Positions 1-5,402 of a stretch of DNA of 5,764 nucleotides are shown here, piece after piece; position 1 is the stretch's first letter, and each line of letters starts with the position of its first letter. Below the pieces are notes generated by a model. It saw nothing but the letters and a program-made list of their open reading frames with translations, was not told the origin of the DNA and made no database searches. A program made the position numbers and the translations under genes. The stretch is from Candidatus Brocadiaceae bacterium (GTDB lineage Bacteria > Planctomycetota > Brocadiia > SM23-32), in NCBI GenBank assembly GCA_030615435.1, contig JAUWZH010000173.1, positions 1 through 5,764 of the forward strand, read 5' to 3'.

Positions 1-2
1 TG

Positions 3-1310
3 CAGGTGAACATCCCGGCTTCCGAGGGCACCTACGCCTACGACCGCATATTGGGCAGGATGGCCGAGGCGGGTGAGAATTTCGGGCGCATCTGGATGTC
101 CCCCTGGAGTTTCGGCCTCGAATGGACCAAGGCCTATGACGTGCACTATCGGGGCCTGGGACGCTATAACCTCCTGAACGCCTGGCGTCTGGACCACGTG
201 CTGCGCGCCGCCGAGCAGAACGGGGTTTACGCAATGCTGCTGTTCACCGCGCACGGGGAGATAGGAGACTACGAGTCGGATTTCCAGGGGCACGACCGCG
301 AGAAGAAACAGGGCAGCCCCTACTGGAGCCGGTACGGGGGCCCCGTGGACCACCCCAAGGAGATCTACACTTCGGAGGAGGTCCTGGAGCTTTACAAGCA
401 GAAGGCCCGCTACATCGTCGCCCGCTGGGGATACTGCTCGGCCGTCATGGCGTGGGAAATCCTCAACGAGCCGGACCTGGCCGCTTTCTACAAGGAGAAC
501 CAAACCTACCAGGGGCAGACCTACGGCGAGCTGGGAGCCCGATTCGTCCAGAACGTTGCGCGGCACATCCGCGCCCTCGACCCCGCCGAGCACCTGATAA
601 CGAGCGGCTGCTATCGCTACCGAAAGGCTTGCGCAGAGCCGACGCTCAGGCTCGAGGAGGTGGATTTCAATACCGGCCATGTGTTCGAGCAGGACCTGGA
701 GAGCAGGCTCCTCTCGGACCTGCGCTACATGCAGGGCACTTTCAACAAGATCTTCCTCGTCACCGAGGCGGGCCTGACGCCTTTCGCGCAGGACGCCGAG
801 ACCACGGCCCTGGCCATCCACCGCACCCTCTGGTCCTCGTTTATGACCCCGGGGGCCGGCGTCGCCGCCCCGTGGTGGTGGGTGCTCATTGACAGGCGCG
901 ACCTGTACGGCTATTTCCGGGCGCTGCGCAATTTCGCAGAGGGGGAAGACAGACGGGGCAGGAATTATGATGCGGGCGTCGGCTCGGCGCGGGACGAGGC
1001 AGGCAAACGGTCCCTGAAGGCCGTCGTGCTGACGAACGGCCAAAGGGCGTTCGGCTGGATTTACCACCCCGCCTCTTTCACCTCCCGCGCTACGTGGGAG
1101 GAGGCCCCGGAGGCGCCCGCAGCCGTCACCATCAATGGACTGAAGGCCGGCCCCTACCGCATCGAGGTATGGGACACCTACAGGGGCGAGGTCATAGGGC
1201 GTCTCGAAGCCGAAAGCCGACAAACCGACGGGGGGGCGGGAGGGACGGCGCTGACGTTCAACACCCCACCCTTCGCCCGTGACGTCGCCTGCAAGGTCCT
1301 GCCGAAATAG
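3..1310 (+). CDS. Clan GH-A (cellulase/GH5-like) glycoside hydrolase, 5'-truncated by the window edge
   Basis: Probable retaining glycoside hydrolase with a TIM-barrel catalytic domain. The frame is open to the left edge, and the GTG at position 6 is probably an internal Val, because the visible protein begins already inside the barrel (YDRILGRMAEAGENFGRIWM, the usual beta1-alpha1-beta2 pattern). Counting from that GTG there are 434 residues. WEILNEPD at 150-157 carries the putative acid/base Glu155. A His at 225 (FNTGH) fits the conserved active-site His. LVTEAG at 251-256 carries the putative nucleophile Glu254. A Trp triplet at 290-292 fits the sugar-binding Trp on the last strands. From about 335 to the end a beta-rich segment (AFGWIYH, INGLKAGPYRIEVWD) looks like a C-terminal beta-sandwich. 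Substrate cannot be read from sequence. Members are often secreted, but a signal peptide would lie outside the window. It is convergent with rsgA and not part of the lip operon. Confidence 0.82.
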   Translation, partial: QVNIPASEGTYAYDRILGRMAEAGENFGRIWMSPWSFGLEWTKAYDVHYRGLGRYNLLNAWRLDHVLRAAEQNGVYAMLLFTAHGEIGDYESDFQGHDREKKQGSPYWSRYGGPVDHPKEIYTSEEVLELYKQKARYIVARWGYCSAVMAWEILNEPDLAAFYKENQTYQGQTYGELGARFVQNVARHIRALDPAEHLITSGCYRYRKACAEPTLRLEEVDFNTGHVFEQDLESRLLSDLRYMQGTFNKIFLVTEAGLTPFAQDAETTALAIHRTLWSSFMTPGAGVAAPWWWVLIDRRDLYGYFRALRNFAEGEDRRGRNYDAGVGSARDEAGKRSLKAVVLTNGQRAFGWIYHPASFTSRATWEEAPEAPAAVTINGLKAGPYRIEVWDTYRGEVIGRLEAESRQTDGGAGGTALTFNTPPFARDVACKVLPK

Positions 1311-1334
1311 CCTTTGCCGTCCGCGCGCGAGGTC

Positions 1335-1375
1335 GAACGCGTCCGGCGGCTCGGTCGCCCCCGCCGTCGGCGTTC
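1335..1375. terminator. Stem-loop between convergent genes, possible bidirectional terminator
   Basis: Outer arms GAACGC (1335-1340) and GCGTTC (1370-1375) pair perfectly, and inner arms CGGCGG (1344-1349) and CCGCCG (1361-1366) also pair perfectly. They are separated by a symmetric 3x3 internal loop and closed by an 11-base loop. The hairpin starts 25 bases after the glycoside hydrolase stop and, on the other strand, one base after the rsgA stop codon. Neither side is followed by a T-run, so it is not a canonical intrinsic terminator. It may stop or stabilise both transcripts' 3' ends. GC-rich DNA forms hairpins by chance, which limits confidence. Confidence 0.5.
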
Positions 1376-1376
1376 C

Positions 1377-2411
1377 TCACTGCGGTTCCTCCAGGTCCTC
1401 TTGCCACCTGCGCCTCAGGCCCTGCTTGCGGGTGCGGCGGCTGAGGCGCCGCTTGCTCTGGGAGACCTGCTCGTGGGGTCTGTCCACGTCCGTGCGGCGC
1501 GGCTCCTCCCACCGCTCGATGGACTCCATGATCTCCACGTAGCTCTTGTAGCGCAGCCGCGGCAGCTCCCCGCTCTCGACGGCGGCCTTCACGGCGCACT
1601 CGGGCTCGTGCACGTGCGTGCAATCCGGCATGTGGCACTCGCGCGAGAGTTCCCAGATTCTCGGGAAGAACTGGGCCACGTCGCGCCTCTCGATGTCCCA
1701 CAGGCCGAACTCCCGGATGCCCGGCGTGTCCACCACATATCCTCCGCCGTCGAGCTTCAACAGTGAGACGCTGGAGGTGCAATGGGTTCCCCTCCAGCCT
1801 ATCGGTGCGATCTTGAGTTCGAGGCCCGGCTGGAGCGCGTTTATCAGGGAGGACTTGCCGACGCCGCTGTGCCCCGCCAGCACCGTGCTCTTGTCGCGCA
1901 GCACCCCCCGGAGCGACTCGATGCCGACGTCTTCCGTGGCGCTGGTGAACAGGACGCTGAAACCCAGTTCTCGATAGAGCTGCGAGACCGTCTCGTGCTC
2001 GTCCCCGGGCTGGGCCAGGTCTATCTTGTTGATGCAGATGATGGGCTCGAGGCCCTCGGCCTCGGCGGCGATGATATAGCGGTCAATCAGCCCCACGCGC
2101 AGCGGGGGGCGCCGCACGGAACTCACGATGAGCACCTGATCCACGTTGGCCACGATCACGTGCTCGGTACGGTGGTCGCGGGGCTGGGCGCGGGACAGCT
2201 TCGTGCGGCGAGGCAGCACCTCGGTGACCACGCCTTCCCCGGCCCCTGTAAGCTCCAGCTTCACCCTGTCCCCCACAGCGAGGGGTTTCGTCTCCCCCGT
2301 ATCGCTGTCTGTGAGCCTGCGGCGCGCCGTGCACTTGTAGACCCCCTCAGCGGTGTCCACGCTGCACGAGACGGAGGCGATGTTGGTTATCGTGCCTTGC
2401 ATATCGGCCAT
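1377..2411 (-). CDS. rsgA: Ribosome small subunit-dependent GTPase A (RsgA/YjeQ)
   Basis: Circularly permuted GTPase that binds the 30S subunit late in maturation and checks the decoding centre before release. The 344-residue order is the permuted one. An N-terminal OB-fold spans about 1-75. The G4 motif NKID is at 128-131, the P-loop GHSGVGKSS at 180-188, switch I with His210 around 207-214, and G3 DTPG at 228-231. The zinc finger Cys259-x4-Cys264-x-His266-x5-Cys272 follows. Two oddities: switch I reads GTHCTSS where the family usually has a GxHTTT-like run, and the protein ends in a very basic tail (about 318-336, Arg/Lys-rich). The start at 2411 has no Shine-Dalgarno and lies in a heptanucleotide repeat. 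Met4 (2402) gives a more typical N-terminus (MQGTITN) and may be the real start. It is ten bases downstream of holB, so probably co-transcribed. Confidence 0.96.
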   Translation of the reverse strand: MADMQGTITNIASVSCSVDTAEGVYKCTARRRLTDSDTGETKPLAVGDRVKLELTGAGEGVVTEVLPRRTKLSRAQPRDHRTEHVIVANVDQVLIVSSVRRPPLRVGLIDRYIIAAEAEGLEPIICINKIDLAQPGDEHETVSQLYRELGFSVLFTSATEDVGIESLRGVLRDKSTVLAGHSGVGKSSLINALQPGLELKIAPIGWRGTHCTSSVSLLKLDGGGYVVDTPGIREFGLWDIERRDVAQFFPRIWELSRECHMPDCTHVHEPECAVKAAVESGELPRLRYKSYVEIMESIERWEEPRRTDVDRPHEQVSQSKRRLSRRTRKQGLRRRWQEDLEEPQ

Positions 2412-2436
2412 TGGCTGTCAGCTATCGGCTTTCGGG
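2402..2436. repeat. Five tandem imperfect 7-bp repeats across the holB stop and rsgA start
   Basis: Consecutive 7-base units with plus-strand consensus NWTCRGC. TATCGGC occurs at 2402-2408 and again, identically, at 2423-2429. CATTGGC is at 2409-2415, TGTCAGC at 2416-2422 and a last variant TTTCGGG at 2430-2436. The array contains the annotated rsgA ATG (2411-2409) and the holB TAG (2424-2422), and encodes the last residues of HolB. Two related units stand at the lipB start (5315-5328). Short heptanucleotide intergenic repeats are known in other bacteria, for example the STRR repeats of heterocystous cyanobacteria; whether this is related is unknown. Confidence 0.6.
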
Positions 2437-3453
2437 CGGCGGATTCGCTCCCGCAGCGGCGAGGTGGGAGAAAAGGTCGTCCAAGGCGAGGCGCCTGTTG
2501 GCGTTCGCCCCGATGTGCTCGATGGCCTCTATGGCCCTCTCGGCGCACTCGATGATCAGGTCCAGGGGCAGGCCGGCAGCGAATTGCTCGAACCTCTCTT
2601 TCAGGGTGCTGTTGAACAGTTCGACCTCGCCCGGCGCCACGGCGGCGGCGGCGAGGTCCCGGTAGAAGACCACCACGCACTCGAGAAGCTCCTGCAGCGC
2701 GACCCTCGCCTCTGCGCGGGAGCCGGGCGACTCGGGGGCCATCTCGCAGAGCCAATCGGACAGCCGGAAGTTCCGCCCGGCATCGAGAGCAAACAGCTCT
2801 TCGGCGAGCCGGCGGTTGAACTCGTGCAGCCCCACGTCCCGGAAGGCCCGCGCCCTGCCGGGGCTGCCCCAACTGCGCCGCGCCAGCCACCAGGCATCTT
2901 CATCCGAAAGGCCCCCGTCCCGCAGTTCCTCCTCCACCTGGCGGGGCGGCAGGGCGCTGAATCTGACCACCTGGCAGCGGCTCACCACCGTCTGCGGCAG
3001 GTCGCGCAGGGTGGTGGCAATGAGAATGAAGCAGCAATTGCCCGGCGGCTCCTCCAGGGTCTTCAGGAAGCAGTTGGCCGCCTCCAGCGTCATGCGCTCG
3101 GCCTCTCTCATCACGAAAACCCGCCGCGGCGCCAGCGCGGGCTTGAGCGAGGCGTCGTGCTCCACCGAACGGATGGTGTCTATGGGCAGGTCCTGTTTGC
3201 CCTCGGGAACGCCGATCTCGCGGTAGTCCGGGTGGTTGCTCGCGTCAAACGCGCGGCAGCTCCTACAGGCTCCGCAGCGCTCCTGCTCGCCCTCGCGGCA
3301 GAGCAGCACGGAGGCAAATCTGCGCGCGAGGGCCAGCCTGCCCACGCCGCCCGGCCCGACAAAGAGGTAGGCATGCGCGATAGCGCCGGTTCGCACGGCC
3401 CCCCGCAGCAGCATTACGGCGCGTTTCTGACCCGGGACGTTCTCAAGTGCCAT
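2422..3453 (-). CDS. holB: DNA polymerase III subunit delta prime (clamp loader)
   Basis: Clamp-loader subunit of the replicative polymerase, an AAA+ protein that with delta and the tau/gamma subunits opens the beta clamp and loads it on primed DNA. At 343 residues it has the normal family length. Visible are the opening QKRAVMLLRGAVRTGAIAHAYLF, a P-loop region GPGGVGRL at 33-40, and a four-Cys zinc module (Cys52, 60, 63, 66). The family signature NCFLKTLEEPP is at 127-137 and the SRC motif, holding the Arg that acts on a neighbouring subunit, at 158-160. A helical C-terminal collar follows from about 210. The P-loop Lys is replaced by Arg39 and the Walker B-like segment reads VFVMREAERM, so ATP hydrolysis is unlikely, as is usual for delta prime. 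The ATG at 3453 has only a weak GGGG upstream. It lies 14 bases after the lipoyl gene, and its stop lies in the heptad repeat. Confidence 0.94.
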   Translation of the reverse strand: MALENVPGQKRAVMLLRGAVRTGAIAHAYLFVGPGGVGRLALARRFASVLLCREGEQERCGACRSCRAFDASNHPDYREIGVPEGKQDLPIDTIRSVEHDASLKPALAPRRVFVMREAERMTLEAANCFLKTLEEPPGNCCFILIATTLRDLPQTVVSRCQVVRFSALPPRQVEEELRDGGLSDEDAWWLARRSWGSPGRARAFRDVGLHEFNRRLAEELFALDAGRNFRLSDWLCEMAPESPGSRAEARVALQELLECVVVFYRDLAAAAVAPGEVELFNSTLKERFEQFAAGLPLDLIIECAERAIEAIEHIGANANRRLALDDLFSHLAAAGANPPPESR

Positions 3454-3467
3454 GGTTGACCCCGGCC

Positions 3468-3707
3468 CTAGGCCTCGATGACCGCCATCGTCTGCCCCAC
3501 CCTGGCGATGTCGCCCTCTTGGATGAGTATCTGCTTCACGGCTCCTTTCAACGGTGAGGGCACGGTGAAGGCGGCCTTGTCCGTGATCATCTCCACCAGG
3601 TCCTGCCCTTCCTCCACTTCTTCGCCCTCCTGGACGTACCAGAAGGAAACCTCTGCCTTATCGGGGGCATCCTCGCCGAGGTCCGGCAACTGGAACCTGT
3701 GCTCCAT
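3468..3707 (-). CDS. Free-standing lipoyl (E2-type) domain protein
   Basis: A single lipoyl carrier domain of 79 residues, the whole length of the domain, with no linker, no E1/E3-binding domain and no acyltransferase domain. The sequence follows the E2 lipoyl pattern: LPDLGED near the start, VQEGEEVEEGQ at 25-35, the hairpin turn TDKA with the modifiable Lys44, then VPSPLKG at 49-55 and a closing VGQTMAVIEA. The DKA motif points to lipoate. A biotin carrier would have MKM, and no biotin enzymes are nearby. The lipoyl arm would carry acyl groups or electrons between partner enzymes. LipB and LipA, encoded directly upstream, would build its cofactor, and Lpd could reoxidise it. A strong Shine-Dalgarno supports the ATG. 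The E1 and acyltransferase partners are not in the window, so its pathway is unknown. A lone lipoyl subunit of a 2-oxoacid dehydrogenase is the simplest reading. Confidence 0.92.
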   Translation of the reverse strand: MEHRFQLPDLGEDAPDKAEVSFWYVQEGEEVEEGQDLVEMITDKAAFTVPSPLKGAVKQILIQEGDIARVGQTMAVIEA

Positions 3708-3711
3708 GTCT

Positions 3712-3718
3712 TCTCCTT
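3712..3718 (-). promoter_or_regulatory. Ribosome binding site of the lipoyl domain gene
   Basis: On the minus strand AAGGAGA lies in the 12-base gap after the lipA stop, with 5 bases between its AGGAG core and the ATG at 3707. It is the best-placed Shine-Dalgarno in the window and fixes the start of the 79-residue protein. It suggests the small carrier is translated more strongly than its neighbours. Confidence 0.8.
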
Positions 3719-3719
3719 G

Positions 3720-4592
3720 CTATTCAGGCGTCACGGCAAGCATTTCTCTCGCAAGCTGCCCGGCCATGTAACTGCTTCGCACGAAAGGGGCGCTGGCAAC
3801 CGCCTCAAACCCCAACCCCAGCGCCTCGAGGCGCAGTTGCTCGAATCGCCCCGGCGGGACGAACTCCACCACCGGGTGGTGGCGAGTCGAGGGTCGCAGG
3901 TATTGTCCCATTGTAACGGCGCGGCATCCGGCGGCGCGCAGGTCGGCCAGGACCCCCCTGACCTCCTCCTCGCGCTCCCCCAGCCCGAGCATCAGTCCGC
4001 TCTTGGCGACGATGCCACGTTCGGCAACCCTCCGCAGCAACGCCAGCGAGCGTTCGTAATCGGCCTGCGGGCGGACTTCGCGGTAGAGTCGCGGGACCGT
4101 CTCTACGTTGTGATTGAAGACCTCCGGCCCCGCCGATGCCACCTGGTCTACGTCCTCGGCCCGGCCCTCGAAATCGGGCGTCAGGACCTCCACGCTCGCC
4201 CCGCAGCGCTCGTGGACGGCGCGGATGGTGCGGGCGAACTGTTCGCTGCCCCCGTCCGGAAGGTCGTCGCGGGTCACGCTGGTCACGACCACGTGCTTGA
4301 GGGCGAGCCTCTCCGCGGCCTCAGCGACGCGCTGCGGCTCCCGTGCTTCGACGGGCTCCGGCCGGCCGCCCCTCACCGCGCAGAAGGTGCAGTGCCGCGT
4401 GCAGATGCGGCCCAGAATCATGAAGGTCGCCGTGCCCCGCGCGAAGCATTCCCCGATGTTGGGGCAGCGGGCTTCCTGGCAGACCGTGCACAGGTGCAGG
4501 TCCCGCAGAGCGTCCAGCACGGGAGCCATCTGCTCGCGCGCCGGCAGCCTTTTCTTCAGCCACGCGGGAAATCTTCTGACGGTGTCGCTCAT
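3720..4592 (-). CDS. lipA: Lipoyl synthase (radical SAM)
   Basis: Inserts sulfur at C6 and C8 of the octanoyl chain held on a lipoyl domain, the second step of de novo lipoylation. At 290 residues it has normal length. The auxiliary 4Fe-4S cluster ligands are Cys38-x4-Cys43-x5-Cys49 within the CPNIGEC stretch. The radical SAM cluster is Cys64-x3-Cys68-x2-Cys71 (CTRHCTFC), preceded by the family signature TATFMILG. TSVTRDDLPDGG at 104-115 and FNHNVET at 159-165 are typical. The C-terminal RSSY at 272-275 supplies the auxiliary-cluster Ser and the conserved Arg. The frame is open further upstream to 5360, but that part is out of frame over lipB and has no LipA similarity. The ATG at 4592 forms ATGA with the lipB stop, a 4-base overlap expected for translational coupling, with AGAGGG about 10 bases upstream. 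Confidence 0.97.
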   Translation of the reverse strand: MSDTVRRFPAWLKKRLPAREQMAPVLDALRDLHLCTVCQEARCPNIGECFARGTATFMILGRICTRHCTFCAVRGGRPEPVEAREPQRVAEAAERLALKHVVVTSVTRDDLPDGGSEQFARTIRAVHERCGASVEVLTPDFEGRAEDVDQVASAGPEVFNHNVETVPRLYREVRPQADYERSLALLRRVAERGIVAKSGLMLGLGEREEEVRGVLADLRAAGCRAVTMGQYLRPSTRHHPVVEFVPPGRFEQLRLEALGLGFEAVASAPFVRSSYMAGQLAREMLAVTPE

Positions 4593-5317
4593 CCTGCCCG
4601 GACCCTCTCGCTCTGCCGCGACTGCGGAACGTCCGCGAATCCGAAGTCCTCGCAGAACAGCCGCGCAGCCCTTCGGGCAACCTCGGCCAGATCGGGCGGC
4701 CGGCCGAGCACCTCCTGCATCGAAGTCACCCGCACCCCCGGCAGCCCGCACGGCACGATGAGGCGGAAGAACTCCAGGTCGGTCGTCACGTTGAGCGCCG
4801 CGCCGTGGTAGGCCACCCAATGCCTCACCGCAATGCCTATGGAGGCGATCTTCCTTCCTCCCACCCACACCCCCGTGTAAGGAGGATTGAGGCCGGCCCC
4901 TATGCCGTAGCTCTCGAGCAGGCGAAGGAGCCAGCCCTCCAGCTCGCGCAGGTAGCGGTGGAGGTCGCGCCCGCGCGCCGTCAGGTCCACGATCGGGTAG
5001 GCGACGAGCTGGCCCGGGCCGTGGAACGTCACCCGTCCGCCCCGGTTGGTCTCGAGGACCTCCACGCCGCGTTCCCGCAGGGTCTTGCGGTCGGCCAGCA
5101 CCTCCCCGGCCAGGCCCGAGCGGCCGATGGTGATGACCGGTGGGTGTTCGAGCAGCATCAGGAAGTTCTCCCGGCCCCCTGAGGCCGCACATCGCCGGCG
5201 CAGCCTCTGCTGGGTCTCCAGGGCCTGTCGGTAGCCGCACCTCTCGGGCCCGATCACTTCCAGCGCTCTGTCGGTCGCCTGCTGCAAGGACTCCTCCGCT
5301 GCACTGCGGCGGGCCAT
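4589..5317 (-). CDS. lipB: Lipoyl(octanoyl) transferase
   Basis: Moves octanoate from acyl carrier protein to the lysine of lipoyl domains, giving the substrate for LipA. In this 242-residue frame EHPPVITIGRSG is at 57-68, the lipid-pocket signature RGGRVTFHGPGQLVAYP at 92-108, the catalytic Lys156 in GGRKIASIG, HGAALNV at 171-177 and the catalytic Cys190 in PCGLPG. All key residues are present. The ATG at 5317 has no Shine-Dalgarno and sits in two heptanucleotide repeat units. A TTG at 5287 (codon 11) has GGAGG 5 bases upstream and would give a 232-residue protein closer to the family's usual size. The conserved domain begins only near residue 24, so either start keeps the enzyme whole. It overlaps lipA by 4 bases and follows lpd after an 85-base gap. 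Confidence 0.96.
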   Translation of the reverse strand: MARRSAAEESLQQATDRALEVIGPERCGYRQALETQQRLRRRCAASGGRENFLMLLEHPPVITIGRSGLAGEVLADRKTLRERGVEVLETNRGGRVTFHGPGQLVAYPIVDLTARGRDLHRYLRELEGWLLRLLESYGIGAGLNPPYTGVWVGGRKIASIGIAVRHWVAYHGAALNVTTDLEFFRLIVPCGLPGVRVTSMQEVLGRPPDLAEVARRAARLFCEDFGFADVPQSRQSERVRAG

Positions 5318-5328
5318 CGGCTTTCAGC
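5315..5328. repeat. Two 7-bp repeat units at the annotated lipB start
   Basis: CATCGGC (5315-5321) and TTTCAGC (5322-5328) match the NWTCRGC consensus of the heptad array at 2402-2436. As there, the CAT of the first unit is the complement of the gene's annotated ATG. With only two units, chance resemblance is possible. Confidence 0.35.
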
Positions 5329-5402
5329 GGTGAGACATTTTCGTCAGTGCCCGCCGACACTTCCGGAACGGAGAATCGCGAGTCAAGAATATGGAACCGC
5401 CC
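5318..5402 (-). promoter_or_regulatory. lpd-lipB intergenic region, possible internal promoter
   Basis: The only sizeable gap (85 bases) within the minus-strand series, noticeably richer in A/T than the genes around it. On the minus strand it contains TTGACT (5386-5381), a good -35 match, but no convincing -10 element at 16-18 bases. It also has two short palindromic cores, TTCCGGAA (5361-5368) and TCGCGA (5376-5381, with partly symmetric flanks), which could be operator-like. No terminator with a T-run is visible after lpd. A separate promoter for lipB-lipA onward is possible but weakly supported. Confidence 0.25.

Noticed and set aside
1258..1782. Minus-strand frame overlapping the hydrolase end and rsgA
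   Set aside because: It is an out-of-frame reading of rsgA on the same strand, very Arg/Gly-rich, and inconsistent with the conserved RsgA frame.
1782..2555. Plus-strand open frame (257 residues) opposite rsgA
   Set aside because: It is antisense to the motif-bearing part of rsgA, with no domain or ribosome binding site and shadow-like composition.
2353..3459. Long plus-strand open frame (368 residues) opposite holB
   Set aside because: It is fully antisense to a clear holB, has low-complexity composition and no recognisable domain. Such stop-free antisense frames are expected from GC-rich third positions.
3464..3474. Near-palindrome around CCTAGG at the end of the lipoyl gene
   Set aside because: It is very short, contains the stop codon, and is easily expected by chance in GC-rich DNA.
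3468..3707. Biotin carrier protein (BCCP-like) reading of the small carrier
   Set aside because: The modified-lysine motif is TDKA, not the MKM of biotin carriers, and the neighbours are lipoate enzymes.
3699..4811. Long plus-strand open frame (370 residues) opposite lipA
   Set aside because: It is antisense to lipA and the end of lipB, rich in Arg, Ala, Pro and His as expected for a shadow frame, and has no motif.
4593..5360. Upstream extension of the lipA reading frame, giving a 546-residue frame that could be read as a fusion
   Set aside because: The extra 256 residues are Pro/Gly/Arg-rich and have no LipA-like motif. They lie out of frame over lipB, whose catalytic residues are all present. 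ATGA coupling fixes the lipA start at 4592.
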